DNA from: Desarmillaria ectypa
Lineage: Eukaryota > Basidiomycota > Agaricomycetes > Agaricales > Physalacriaceae
Assembly (NCBI GenBank): GCA_030407005.1
Contig: JAUDYN010000004.1
Coordinates: forward strand, 2,666,001-2,730,000
Direction: 5' to 3'
Length of the DNA stretch: 64,000 nucleotides
Below the pieces are notes generated by a model. It made no database searches. It worked only from the letters and a program-made list of their open reading frames with translations, and was not told the origin of the DNA. Positions 25,568 through 40,423 of the stretch are shown here, in pieces; position 1 is the stretch's first letter; every line of letters starts with the position of its first letter. A program made the position numbers and the translations under genes.

Positions 25568-26263
25568 TTAATAGGCAGGTAATAAAAATATAACATACAC
25601 GTCTTCAATTTCCAGTCTTCGGTTGAATGGTGATAACTGGAATGGTGATACAGGGAGAGGTTGGGCACATGTCAGCGCGGGATGCTGATTCTCATAGTTG
25701 TCAAGATGCTGTATGATGTCGCTTGAATGGAGTGCTGGACCTTCCTCAAAAGGTGAGCTTTGTTCAAGTTGAGTGATCGAAGATGTCAGAGAGTTCAATA
25801 ACGGCAACAATGATACCATCTTTAGAAAGAAGCAAATTAAGGACATGATATACTGTGAGAAAACAAGGAAATGACTCACTGTTCAGTTCATCATGCATAG
25901 TTATGATTCGTATGTAGCTCAAGCACCCGACATTCTTCCAGGGTATTTGTCGTTTATTCTCCGAGGCTGAAAATCTCCCTTGTGTGTGATCCACACCGCA
26001 CTGACATTGATACACGTGCTCAGACCTCTTCCATTGTCTGTCTTCATCCTTTGATGGTTGCTTTGATTTCAACTTTTTAGAGGTACGGAACTTGCTGTCA
26101 GTTTGAATGATTGAGTACTTGTTCTGCACGTCACGCTCGTTCTGGGAACGGAAGGCATGACACTATTCTTGGGCTTGTTTGGTGCAGGAACATCTTCAAG
26201 TCCCGGAACGATGAAGTTGCTGAGCGGGTCGGACAGAGAAAGTGAACGAGCGATCACATTCAC
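25568..26263 (-). pseudogene. Decayed fragment resembling a MULE-type element N-terminal region
   Basis: The minus strand starts with MNVIARSLSLSDPLSNFIVP and, after a putative 35-base intron, reads a Lys-rich stretch followed by WKRSEHVYQCQCGVDHTQ and IPWKNVGCLSYIRIITMHDE. I recall this Cys/His-containing block from repeated Agaricomycete genes that carry a Mutator-like transposase domain further on. A second intron leads to IIVAVIELSDIFDHST, which then hits a stop; the alternative frame gives SSDIIQHLDNYENQHPAL. No transposase core (DDE region) and no terminal inverted repeats were seen, so this is at most a truncated copy. Assignment rests on memory of the family and not on a search. Confidence 0.35.
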
Positions 26264-29599
<3,336 letters not shown>

Positions 29600-29899
29600 A
29601 GGACAGTTGCTCATGAACTTGTGTGTTTGGATTGACAATGACTCGTTTTGTTTTCCATGTGTACGCATGATCGGCAATGTACTCCAATCATATTGGTATC
29701 AGTCGTCTTGGAAGATTTGCGTTGTTTCACTGTAGGCTGATGGTATCACGGGCATTCCGCAGGACATGGAACCCGCTAGCAATCTTCAATTAATTGCGCA
29801 CAAGACAATATCTATATCGTGAGCTTTCAATTGGGTTTGTGCTATGAGAATTTATAAATCGGTAATGATCCCAACTCGAAGTCGCCTAGGCAATGTTCG
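29600..29899. other. Intergenic, GH9 3' flank
   Basis: A 300-base spacer between the GH9 stop and the end of the oxidoreductase pseudogene. Nothing recognised. Confidence 0.5.
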
Positions 29900-31073
29900 T
29901 TATACCTTTATCCTTCCTTCTTCCGCACTGCGTCAAATTACATTGATGGCTACCTTTGTCTTTATAGCGTCATTCAAGTCGGCGTAGTGCTCTGCTTATT
30001 CTCCTTTTACAAACGCCTCCCGTGCCCTCGTACTGTTGGAAAACTTGTCTTGTTCGATGTTGACTTCCTCTCTGTTTAGTTATACGCTCGGCTCGAACAC
30101 CTGCAACATACAACCTTGGGGATCCTCACTATCTAACTTTACGCTCCCTTTTGGTGCCGTCGATAGTCCAGATAACAATCGCCGATCCTTTCCCTCTTGT
30201 CGGTGTTTCCATCCTTGTATACTACTGCTCCGCTGTCAAGTGCACACACCGCTGACGACTATTAGGGACGGCCCATCGATTGTCACCATCGCGCCAGAGG
30301 ATATTCCGTCTTCGTTGATGGCTTCTTCGACATGATACTGTGTAGAGAGGGTGGAGATGGACCCGAGGAACCAGGTGAAGACGTCAAGGAAGTGGCCTCC
30401 GGGAGTCGAACTGAACTTGAGCATTGCGGCTCCATTTGTTTTGAGAAGGCTGCAGGCACTTCTCTGCGGAACTGTGGGTCCATATGTAGGTAAGGGACTC
30501 AAAATACGAGTCGTCTGTTATTGATACTAGCGGCGCGAGTGGATGCAAGTACCCTGCGTCGAGAGAATTTAGTCGATATCACTTGTTTCGACGATTGACT
30601 TACCCTCGAGAATGGCTTTCAAACAGACGTTACCTATGGTATTGTACTGGAGCATACCGTTCTGCAGACTACACCTTATCTGGCTTGTAAACTAATCATG
30701 GACTTGCTCCTTTCTCTTGTGCTATTTGTGATGTTACCGTCTCTTCAAGTCCAGGGCAAGAGGGGCTATTCGATGAATATGTTTTCCCCTAACTTGATGA
30801 CTTCTGTTGCGTTGGAGAAGTATTCTTGAGCGACTGCAACCATATCTAGGTTATGGGACAAGCGTCATGTAGGCTTTCACTGCTCGGTTACTGTCTGGAA
30901 ATATTTTCGCGCACTTCCTGTAGATGAGACTGGATTAGAAGTAGATACCGTACGGAACTCATAGTGTGAGGATGGTGGGGCTGAGAATAAGGGAGAGATA
31001 AGTATGGTAGATGCCCATCTTTACCAGTAAAGAGCCCAATGCATCTAAGGCGCAGAGATCCAGTGGTTGCCAT
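29900..31073 (-). pseudogene. Gal80-like Gfo/Idh/MocA oxidoreductase pseudogene
   Basis: The minus strand retains a recognisable NAD(P)-dependent oxidoreductase with broken frames. It starts MATTGSLRLRCIGLF (ATG at 31073), has the helix QEYFSNATEVIKLGENIFIE then TAG where the family has the Trp of an EWPL motif (about 30749), continues with PGGHFLDVFTWFLGSIST (about 30400), then WTIDGTK with one extra A that shifts the frame into GSVKLDSEDPQG (about 30130). The end reads TRAREAFVKGE, TAA, AEHYADLNDAIK, TGA, RSAEEGRIK. Three in-frame stops and at least one frameshift outside any plausible intron argue for a dead gene. Order and length match a complete former gene of about 370 codons, so decay is fairly recent. 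An unrelated intact Gfo/Idh/MocA gene lies at 60994-62647. Confidence 0.75.
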
Positions 31074-31788
31074 TGTAGTGAAATGAATAAGACCCGTTTG
31101 GTGTCTGCTCTGTATATTATTAATCCGCATGGAAATCCAAGTCAGATGGAAGGATTACATTGAGAAATCTATCTGAGGATCTATGAAGGGGTTATACTGA
31201 CGCTGACAACGTGCCGGGCCTGTCAACCGATCGAGTCCCCAATTCGAATCCCTTTGTATTTGAACAATTACCTTCCCATTTGTCGCTCGAGTGCGTTGCT
31301 CATCGTGTAATTTGCTACGAGTAATGCGATTGATAGTTACAAGTAACTTAGAACATTTCAGCCTGTACTGCATTGCTTTATCGATCCTAGAGCTTTCTTC
31401 TGCCAGCCTTTATTGTTTACGAGGTTTGGGGCCTTTTTTCGCCTTTCTATTTCCCTTCGCCCTGCAGTATGTCACTGTGCGGTGTTCGGTAGTCCTGAGG
31501 CTGTTCCAGTGCCTCGCGCATGCAAAAATAATTGAATTCCGTGGATATATTTCATGTTATAATAAAGGACTATATGTTGGTATCAAGGTTTCAATGAGGA
31601 ATTGATAGGAAGGAAGAGGGAAAAAGAGAAAGGCATTTTGAAGACCGAGAGCTTAAATTTTTTTGGCAGACAATGGGACTTTGGATTGCCGCTCTGACTC
31701 TGCTTTGATCGAGCAAAAATGTAACCCTTTGTTAGAGCGTCCTTCTTAAATATCAACGAATTCTCGCCTTCCTTCCTTACTCTCACCC
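31074..31788. other. Intergenic, upstream of BCY1
   Basis: A 715-base region with the BCY1 promoter and leader; the last 60 bases before the ATG are pyrimidine-rich, a common start-site context in basidiomycetes. A tRNA-like TTCGAATCC at about 31242 was checked and rejected. Confidence 0.5.
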
Positions 31789-33301
31789 ATGTCGACCTTT
31801 GACTCCCTCGTTGAAGACCTTACTCGCGACGCCAATCGCGTTCAGCCGAAGGACGCCCTGCAATTCTGCGCCAATTGGTTCCAGCAGCGGCTCGAAGAGC
31901 AGAGGTCACGCACTCGCGATGCCCTCGCTCGTCGAACATCGACTTTTTCTCGCGATCTACCCAGCGAAATATACATAGATACGCCTTTTGGTACTGGGAC
32001 GGGTCCGATATCAGTGTCTCCCTTCCAACAAGCACCACATCGCTCATCCTTGAGGAATAGCGTCAGCCTCACTCCAGGACCATTCGGTACCCTCAACGTT
32101 CCCGGGAATGCCTTGCTAGCCAACAACCCGATGGGGCCACCAACTATCCAGATGGAGGGACGCGTTCTACCACCGCCATCGCCTTTGTCGATGACACCCC
32201 CATTCCCAATGCGCGACGATACTCCGTTTGCACCCCCGACTCCTGGTAGCTTCCTCGTACCCCCCACTTCTGCGATCTTTGCAAGACGTACATCTGTATC
32301 AGCAGAATCTATTCCCCTCGACGGCTCAGACGAAATCCTCCCGGTCTACCCGAAAACGCCTGACCAGCTTCGTCGCATCAGGGCTTCAATGACAGATAAT
32401 TTGCTTTTCCGTGACCTTGAAGAGGAGCAGATTACGGCAGTGATTGGTGCGATGCAGGAAAAGGCCACTGAGAAGGGGGAGGTCATCATACGCCAAGGGG
32501 ACGTCGGTGACTACTTTTACGTCGTTGAATCAGGTTTGTTGACCTGCTACATCCGACCTGAACCACTGCCACCAGCGGGGCTCCGTCGCTCAGAGGACAT
32601 GTTCGTTCAGCCTGGATACCATCCTGAGTTTGGCAAACAAGTCTCAGAGTGCACACCCGGCACGTCCTTTGGAGAGTTGGCATTGATGTATGGGCATCCT
32701 CGTGCCGCGACTGTAGTGTCTACTGAAGCATCTATGCTCTGGGCCCTAGATCGCATTACGTTCCGGACCATCATTTTGACGGCCGCCCATCGACGGCGCA
32801 CGATGTACGAGCATTTCTTATCAACTGTGACCCTGCTGTCGTCGCTCGATTCCATGGAGCGAAGCAAAATCGCTGATGCGCTCGTCAGCAGGGTCTACAT
32901 GGATGGGGAAGCTGTCGTCAGACAGGGAGAGATGGGCGATACCTTCTTCTTTGTCGAGGAAGGCGAAGCTGTCGTTACAAAAGCCCAAGAAGGCGACGAC
33001 GGTGAAATTCGGGAATTTGAAGTTGGACACTACAAGAAAGGTGACTACTTTGGAGGCAAGTCTACTATATTCTGTTTTCTCTTCATCTTTACTGATTTTA
33101 TGAACAGAATTATCGCTTTTGCGCATGGCTCCCCGAGCTGCTACTGTTTGCGCCATTCATCGCGGTGACCGTCTTCTCCCGAAGCTCAAAGTGGCGGCAT
33201 TGGATGCCCCCGCTTTTACGAGACTTCTCGGTCCCCTTCGTGACCTGATGGAGCGAAGAGCAGGAGAACAATACGGGCCTGGACCATGGTTCTCTGGCTA
33301 A
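31789..33301 (+). CDS. BCY1: cAMP-dependent protein kinase regulatory subunit
   Basis: Binds and inhibits the PKA catalytic subunit until cAMP is bound. Exon 1 is 31789-33055 and exon 2 is 33108-33301, together 486 residues. The N-terminus carries the dimerisation/docking helices (DSLVEDLTRD ... DALQFCANWFQQRLEEQ). A long Pro/Ser/Thr-rich linker leads to the inhibitor site RRTSVSAES (about residue 165), which has a phosphorylatable Ser, as in type II subunits. Two cyclic-nucleotide-binding domains follow; the phosphate cassettes read FGELALMYGHPRAATVV and, after the intron, FGELSLLRMAPRAATV, each with the key Glu and Arg. The intron inside the second cassette (33056-33107) starts with GC, and only that GC-AG join keeps the motif in frame. 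Confidence 0.95.
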
Positions 33302-33850
33302 GAAACGGACGAAAATTTTGTAGTCGCTCCGTATACAGTTTGGCTCAGCCGGGAGCTGTATATGATTCTTTTGGCTTGTCGTCATGGTGATGATCGCTAA
33401 ATCTCGATGTAAGTTACTATGGATTCCAATAGGCGGAAGTAAATTTTAGGTAGTTCTCTCGTACAATCTCTCGTGCTGTAGCGATAAAAGTACTGTTTCC
33501 TTTCAAATGTAACATACATGCGTCAATTTGTGTGACGAGCACTAAAATGAGGCGGTCCGATAAAGCAGGGGCAATACTTTACAAATGCTTCACGCTAAAA
33601 ATAACATCTCCACTTGCTAGAAACTATCGTGATGCGATTGACAGCCAGACTTAGTTCTGTCGTTCTTTCTCTTTTACACCATCTTTCCAAACCTTTCCCT
33701 TTCCTTTCATTCTCCTTCGCCCCTGCATGCGAATGTAAAGGTGGCCATCAACTCAATTTCTGAGGTAACATCCTCGTAGTTGGAATTTTTGAATCCTCGG
33801 CAACCGGCAACCGCCATTCTTTTTTTGATTCTGCTTCAATCTCCCCTTGT
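33302..33850. other. Intergenic, BCY1 / Ser-Thr-rich gene
   Basis: A 549-base spacer. Positions 33660-33720 are strongly C/T-rich, which fits a transcription start region for the downstream plus-strand gene. Nothing else recognised. Confidence 0.5.
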
Positions 33851-35159
33851 ATGGAGGGTCAAATTCTTGCGCAGAGGCAGGTCCTAAGCGGAAGTGAGTT
33901 CAATTCTCGTTCGGTTTAAATGATACCGACACAATTATCCTGTAGTAATGTCCAGTGCGACCAGCGTAATGTATGTCTGGTGTTTTTTGCCTGAAAGATA
34001 CGACTCAAAACCATTAAAGTGGCGGCATCGGTAATGCGGCCAGTTCAGCAGCCAGCAGTGTTTCAAGCGCGATCTCGACTTCTAAGACTTCGTCAGTGTG
34101 GCTTTTTCTAGTGCATTGCTCCGGTACTGCCTCTTACTATCTTTGTAGGTCCACGTCGGCGTCTAGGACCAGTTCTACTTCAAGTTCACCTTCTTTGACT
34201 ACTTCGTAAGTCGTGTCGCTTTGCATACCGTTGAGATACGGTTACTTATCCTGATTAGTTCGTCGACTGGGTCGACATCTTCCAGTACCACGTCATCTGT
34301 ATCTACTTCTGAGACGCTTTCAACGGCACCAAGCAGCAGCAGTTCTGAGTCTGTCACCTCTTCGCTGCCTTCCGTCTCAGAGTCTGTCTATGAGACGACC
34401 TCCGATGGTGTCAAGCACACAGTGACAGCGTTTGTGAGTGCCACGGAAGAGTCAGCGACAGGTTCCAGCTCCTCCGCTTCCAGCACCCAAATAGCTGCAA
34501 CACACAAGTCTTTCCTCCAAAACAAATCTCTCTCTGGTTTCGTTTTCGCCCTCTGTGGAATCGTCGGCTTGGTTCTCATTCTCCTCGTGGTAACCTTCAC
34601 ACTCCGTCGTAGACGTAAGAACAGGTTGCTCAATGAGGCTATCTCGTTCGACCCCCAGGGGAGCGTGTACCATAACAACTGTGACACGGAGGAGAAATTG
34701 ACCCATCAGAGAGCCGTGGATAGTATTGGGGGCTCTGTATCTGGTACTCGCGAAAATGGCAGCTCCACTGGACATGGCATGTACATGCCACCTGTACCCC
34801 ATGGTTATTACGGTGCAGGTTATGGTCAAACCGCCAATCCGTACACCTACGCGAGTTACGTACCTCCCAGGACCGAGGTGCCTAACCTGAATTATGATCA
34901 CCTCGGTGTTACGCATAATATGGGAAGTTTGGCTTTTGAGAGCCGTAGCATGTCTCCTCCGAGGTCCCAAGTCCCTGTCATGGGGCCTCCATCGAATAAT
35001 TTCGGCCAGAGTTATGCCTATGGGACGTCTCAACCGTTTGAAGGTCCGTTATTCGTATTCATGTATCGTATGTGTTTTTCTCATCATAACTATGAATGTA
35101 GTTCGTTAGATATATCTAACATTCACTTATACCCTTCAATTCACGAGTTCCTCTTTTAG
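33851..35159 (+). CDS. Ser/Thr-rich single-span membrane protein (Mid2/WSC-like)
   Basis: Looks like a surface stress sensor or related stalked protein; the family is too low in complexity to name. The start MEGQILAQRQVLSG (33851) is joined through several very small exons, each coding Ser/Thr/Ala runs (34025-34215), to a main exon with a further Ser/Thr-rich region. Near 34520-34600 is one transmembrane segment, SGFVFALCGIVGLVLILLVV, followed by the stop-transfer RRRRKNR. The cytoplasmic tail is rich in Tyr, Pro and Gly (GYYGAGYGQTANPYTYASY). The 3' end is unsure: the frame stops at 35159, but an intron from the GT at 35042 could end at that same TTTTAG and extend the protein to about 35226. 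Confidence 0.65.
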
Positions 35160-35660
35160 ATCTGCTCTTGACTCGTGAAAAACCTTCTTGTATATATTTA
35201 TCACTCACCTTCTTGCTCGTAATTTAAAAAACCTGTGGCAACAGCCTTGCAGTGTTCCCAGATGGATTCTGCAAATAGTTTGATTTTATGTACATAGAAA
35301 GTTTCTAGATTGTATTACCAGTTATGAATGCTGAAATTTCTCGATGAAGTTTGTAGGCAAAAAAAAAAAAGGCGCTCGCGGAGGGTAGTTACTAATATGC
35401 GTCTGTAATTAAGCTGATCATAGTCTGAGCGTGCACTCCAACCGGGTCGACATCAAGGGCCCGATTATACGATGACTGGAAAGCAGCATTAACCAAACAT
35501 CGACGTGAGACGTAGCCGACGTACTTTCCAGCTGAACGTCCAAGCGACCGCCGTGGTACAACTCTGGAAGGACCGATTCAAAGTCCTCTGGCTCTGCCCA
35601 GTCCAGATCCCAATAATGCTGGTAGTCGCCTTCAACCCGTGCAAAAACTATCGTGAGTTG
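35160..35660. other. Convergent intergenic region
   Basis: A 500-base spacer between two convergent genes, with a 12-base A-run at about 35359-35370. No gene seen. Confidence 0.5.
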
Positions 35661-36842
35661 CTACAGTGCCGATGCAGCAAGTAGGCGGTCCAACTCTCGC
35701 CATTTGGAGCTATCGTTACGTAACTGGTGCTTTGAATAATGCCCGGATGTTTCTACAGTCAGAGACTCCAGCATAAAGTGCGAGACGTTGGTAATTGTTG
35801 GACATATGCGATCAAACCATGCAGATGCAGATGTTACTGCAGACATGCACATGGTTTTCGAAATTTGGCGTTTGAGAAGTGGGCAGAGATGTTCTAAATG
35901 ATATAAGCAAGTGGCAAGACTTGAGGGACAACGAAACGCACGGGCATCAAATGGATGACATGTTGAGAAATGTTCCAAAGAATGATTCATGGACAGAAAT
36001 TCGGCAGCGGCAGCGAGATCACCGCTGACAGCACCATCTCCTTGGAAAGAGCCGTATAAATCGAGGCGACGCAGTTGACCGCCGTCAACCGGGGATTGTG
36101 GATGGCTGAGGGCCCTAACAACGGCATCAAGCACATGAGCCTCCATCTGTTGAAGAGACAAAGTCGTTAAGCGAGACCGTCTGCCCGTCTGGCAAGCCAC
36201 GAGGAGATTGTTAACATCAAAATGAAGGTCATTCTGCACGAAGTCAATTTCCTGCAGCGCCAACACCTCAAGTGAAGTGGTACGCTGCAACAAACTCAAC
36301 AAAACACCCAGATCTTCGAATGTGATCTTCCTTAGCTCGAGTTTGGTCAAAACAGGGGAAGCTTGGGTGAAGACATGGGCTCCTTCCCACTCTGAAAACG
36401 CGCCCCAACTGTATATTCTGTCGAACCGAAGCTCGAGAGATTTTAAGTGGGTGAGGGTAGGTAAAACACGTGCAAGCGTGTCGCGCAACGGCTTCCACCG
36501 TATTTTGATTGCCCTGGAGCCACCACGCCCAGGAAGAGCTGGACCCTTGGACTGTACCCTGAGTGTACTGGCCAACGACGCAAGATGTGGATATGTCGCA
36601 AGGAAGTTGCAAAAGGTCAGGATACTTCGAAGTTGCGGGCGACCTTTCGAGCAGGAATCATACCTTTCATCTTCCCGAAGTAAATGGATATGGGAAAAGA
36701 TGAGCGCTTGGGAAGGGCTGGTCCAGGGTCGGCAAACAAGTGAGCAAGCGCACAGGGTCATAATATCACCGCGGAGCTCGTCGAAGATGGCGTTGACAAG
36801 CTCCTGGGGGATTCTACCTGGATTCTGTAGTACTGAAGACAT
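35661..36842 (-). CDS. F-box protein with leucine-rich C-terminal region
   Basis: A single-exon gene of 393 residues. The N-terminus is an F-box (IPQELVNAIFDELRGDIMTL, then CSLVCRPWTSPSQALIFSHI), the part that docks on Skp1 in SCF ubiquitin ligases. The remainder has irregular leucine-rich repeats (LKSLELRFDRI, LTKLELRKITFEDL, LEVLALQEIDF, LTTLSLQQME, LRRLDLYGSF). This is the common mushroom F-box type, found in large, fast-changing families, so the target protein cannot be predicted. Lack of introns is unusual next to its intron-rich neighbours but normal for this family. Confidence 0.85.
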   Translation of the reverse strand: MSSVLQNPGRIPQELVNAIFDELRGDIMTLCACSLVCRPWTSPSQALIFSHIHLLREDERYDSCSKGRPQLRSILTFCNFLATYPHLASLASTLRVQSKGPALPGRGGSRAIKIRWKPLRDTLARVLPTLTHLKSLELRFDRIYSWGAFSEWEGAHVFTQASPVLTKLELRKITFEDLGVLLSLLQRTTSLEVLALQEIDFVQNDLHFDVNNLLVACQTGRRSRLTTLSLQQMEAHVLDAVVRALSHPQSPVDGGQLRRLDLYGSFQGDGAVSGDLAAAAEFLSMNHSLEHFSTCHPFDARAFRCPSSLATCLYHLEHLCPLLKRQISKTMCMSAVTSASAWFDRICPTITNVSHFMLESLTVETSGHYSKHQLRNDSSKWRELDRLLAASAL

Positions 36843-37150
36843 GAGAAATAATCTAGGAAGTCAGCAAATGAAGTTCTAAATGCTTCGCCCTACAGCGAGC
36901 AGCGAGCATTCCTTATGATTTTGAAGTTGACATGCACTGTCAAGGACGCAGGACAACAGTAGCAAGCAGAAACGTGCTTAGTATTTACTTCCCCATCACC
37001 GGCGACTTGCTAGTACTGATGCTTGTGGGTCGGCTGTCCCCAAGTCCATGGAACTTTGATACAGGATATACCATACACGTATATTTCAGTTTATCTAATA
37101 ATTCTTCGTGCATCGGTCTATGTTATTTCATGTATACCCGCCTCTGATGA
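36843..37150. other. Intergenic
   Basis: A 308-base spacer holding the F-box gene promoter and the 3' flank of the transporter; nothing recognised. Confidence 0.5.
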
Positions 37151-39534
37151 TCAACTCGTCTCCTTCTGATTCAACGATTTGCTATCACCCTGCAGTTCTT
37201 CTCCATCATCGTCTGATACCTTCTTCTCTGCTTTCTTTTCCCTTCTTTCCAAGTACCACACCAGCCCTGTTGCGCCTAGCGTCGCAACACTGACGCATAT
37301 CATTGCAATCATACCCTTATGAAACCTAGGCGCATCTGTCGCTGGATAGAAAACAAGAGGCCACCATGCATTGATCGCATTATTCCACATGCTGTCGTTG
37401 GAAACTTGGGGTTAGAATTTACCATAGAAGCCGTCAAGTAAACAAACCGTACTTCATAGAAGCGAGCACAATACCCCGCTCTTGATCATCGTCTGCGCAT
37501 ATCTGGTTCGCCCACCTGATTATTTACCGTTATTAGGTATCAAAGAGTAGAACATAGCGCATACGCGAATGTAGTCGCTTGACCGGCATAAGAGGCACCA
37601 GCAATATCTGTGAAAAGTCAGACTTCTCATGGCCCAATCCCGATTACAGAAAATATGCACAGAACGCGAAAAACTTCAAGCCTGTAGGACTGCCCCAAAC
37701 GAGAAGGCACACAGCAGACATAATGCACGCAACCGACATGTACACTAGTACTGGCCATCGGATGCGAATATAGTCTGTCCAGGTGGCGCAAACCAGAGTT
37801 GACGCAATGGCAAAGGCGGTGGCGCCGGAGGGATAATAATCTAAGAGAACATTGATGTTAATCATTAAGAAGACGGATATAATATTGACGGATGGACCAA
37901 TTTGTTCCACGCTGAATCCTCCGATAGCTTTCAGCCATTGTCCCATAATGTTGTTCGATCCGAAACTCTCGGTTTCTCCAGATATTGCGAACTAATTAAC
38001 GAACGATTCGTGACTCGTCTGAAGCGTTGATCCTGATACTTACGAGGAGGCTGCATCCATACCACCGCCATTTTCCAAGGATTCGTTTAACGGTAGCCCA
38101 TGACACAGGTTCCCGTGCGACTTGAATTTGGCCTTGAAGCCGGTCTGAGGCCAACTTTTTTTCCTATGACTTTTATCAACACCATTTCAACGCTACAATC
38201 ATGGAAAGATATATACGTACGTCTTCATTTAGATAAAAAGCCTTCGTAGTCAAAGGTACGTCTGGGAAAACAAGGAAACCATAGAGTGCGATGGGCAAGG
38301 TGATAATTCCATCAATGATGAATCTGCCATATCAGATCATCAGTGAATATGTGAGACGACGACGATCATTGTACGCACAACCAACGCCATCCACTTCGGC
38401 CGGCATGTCCATTTAGATGTCTTTATCTATCAGAGCGAACCTCACAACTCGACAAAGCGATAAATGACGTACTCGTATACTGCACCCTGGAGAACACCAG
38501 AAAACCTATGTCCGCGTTCAGGCAGAGTTAGAAACTGTACTTAAGAGCAGCTAAAAGGGACTTGCAGCGTTCCCGCTAAACCTGAGCTCGTAAATATTCC
38601 AGAGCGTTTCCCTAGTTCGCCAGATTTATACCATGAACCTAGTATGTAGTGAGTGCCTACGAAAGTCGACGACTCGGCCATAGCTTGGAAGAACCGGATC
38701 GCGTATATCTTCGGTCAATTCAGTTATTTGAAATACACAAAGTCGAGTTGAATACCGACGGATTGGACATTATGCACGGCGCTTGTACTAAGGAGCGCCG
38801 ATTAAGCGACGGCATAATCATGGCTACGAAAAACGATTACCAGAAAGTCAGCACGCCCCACAAAATTTGCATGCATGGGAGCCAAATACGCGGAGGAACG
38901 ATCTGGAGCATCAAGTTGTCTATATAAGCAGCATCAAGTTAGTCGAGGTCACTCAACACGACCGCTCTAGACACGGAATAAAGGACAATGACAAGAGAGG
39001 TATTATCTAACAAGCCACGGAAATATATCGCTCACTGGGGATCATTCCTACGATATAACCGCAGGTAAAGATGGTGTTGATTTTCTAAAATAGAATTAAA
39101 ATGAGCAAGGAATATATGTGCAATTGATGAAAGCTACAGGCATTGTACTCAGTCCCGTGCATGTGAAGCTCCTCCTTCATCCCGCTCACGTACGCGTTAG
39201 ATACGTTACTTGAAATGTAAATATTCAATCCCTTGGCGTCCTCCTTTTTTCGGGTGAACGATGCTTACCTTCGATCCAGATCTGAAAGAATCCGAATGAA
39301 ATGCGTCCGGCAGAGAGAAGAAGACAAGGCACAAACAATTCGTGAAGTACTATGTACAGCAGCCAGCGCAGTTAGCAAACTTCTGAGTTCAGAAGGAACA
39401 AGAAAAATGGAAGGTCAGCTTACCTGGAGGCAACAATAACTGAGGATGAACCAGTCAATCTTCAAGAGCAGCTTGGCCTCTTGGCGTGTGGATGGCACGT
39501 CCCCCCACAAAAGGGTCCTCACTTTGACGAGCAT
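37151..39534 (-). CDS. MFS anion:cation symporter (Fen2/Liz1/Dal5 type)
   Basis: A membrane transporter of the anion:cation symporter family, whose fungal members carry pantothenate, allantoate, nicotinate or biotin precursors. About ten short introns interrupt it. The start MLVKVRTLLWGDVPSTRQEA (ATG at 39534) leads to LLLKIDWFILSYCCLQ, then NVSNAYVSGMKEELHMHGTE and INTIFTCGYIVGMIPS, the hallmark opening of this family. The C-terminal half has the spans around TWTDYIRIRWPVLVYMSVAC and the block NNAINAWWPLVFYPATDAPR, close to the pantothenate-transporter Liz1/Fen2 group. The tail is highly charged (RREKKAEKK) and the stop is at 37151. The substrate is inferred only from that block. Confidence 0.82.
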
Positions 39535-40423
39535 TCTATCCTGGGGAAAGAACTAAGGTCGACGTTGAGCAAGGCAACACGAGACCATGGAATTTCGATG
39601 AAAATGGTCTGATTGATGGATAATGATGGCGAACAGATAGGTCCATGATACGTCATCAGGTCGTCGGAGTTGGGTCGACGATTGAGCATTTCAACAGCTT
39701 CCCCTCCCCCCTTTCCAAATTTCTTTCAGCAAGATCGAAAGTCATCAGGCGCCAAATACGCGCCTTGAACCTGCTTTTCATGCTCTTCTATTGGCGTTTA
39801 AACAGCAACTGTATCTACTTCGGTCTCCCGCGGACGTGGTCGCAAGTCCGATGCTGTCCGGAACTTTGATTTCGTCATCATTTCTTGATCATTTTAGAAC
39901 GACGTCCGACCAAACAGGACAAGGAAATCAGAGGAAATCCCTGGATTTTGAAAGCAGGTAAGGAGAATCGTTCCTCCAGACAAGCTATAATTGACACTAG
40001 CTGAGCAGGTAAGTTATCGTTTCATCCCAATTCCAGACATCGTCACCGATGACGCGGGAGAAGGAAAATCACCGCCGGCTGAACATGCGGTATGAGATTC
40101 TAGCGGTCCCGAGTGCATGTCCTTATGTACTGGTTAAACAACTAGGCAAGTGTTGCTTCTCGTATATTCTGTTTGTAAATCCATGCAGGGCACGGAACCC
40201 TAGATCATACCCATTCTGTTCGATTTCGGCTACGATTACTGAATTTGGAGGTGACTGACTTCATTGATGGTTTAATAAGAAAACCTGAGTCAGAAATGCC
40301 GTTCCGGCTCATCGCGCATCACCAATCAAAGTTTTTCCAGGTCCCCAAGATCATCCGAATCCATATAATGGGTACTTGCAATTTCTTCGGGACTTTCTGG
40401 GTCTCTCTCCTTTTTGTTCAGCG
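39535..40423. other. Divergent intergenic region
   Basis: An 889-base space between the symporter and the Ytp1-like gene, transcribed away from each other. A CCAAT-like CACCAATCAAAG lies at about 40320. Short frames seen here have no recognisable features. Confidence 0.5.

Noticed and set aside
31195..31265. tRNA-like TTCGAATCC sequence
   Set aside because: No D-arm, anticodon stem or acceptor stem could be formed around it on either strand.
34452..35033. Antisense frame of 193 codons over the Ser/Thr-rich gene
   Set aside because: Shadow of the coding exon with the transmembrane segment; no motif of its own.
40376..40423. Longer start for the Ytp1-like protein
   Set aside because: The codon is TTG; ATG at 40424 gives a signal peptide.
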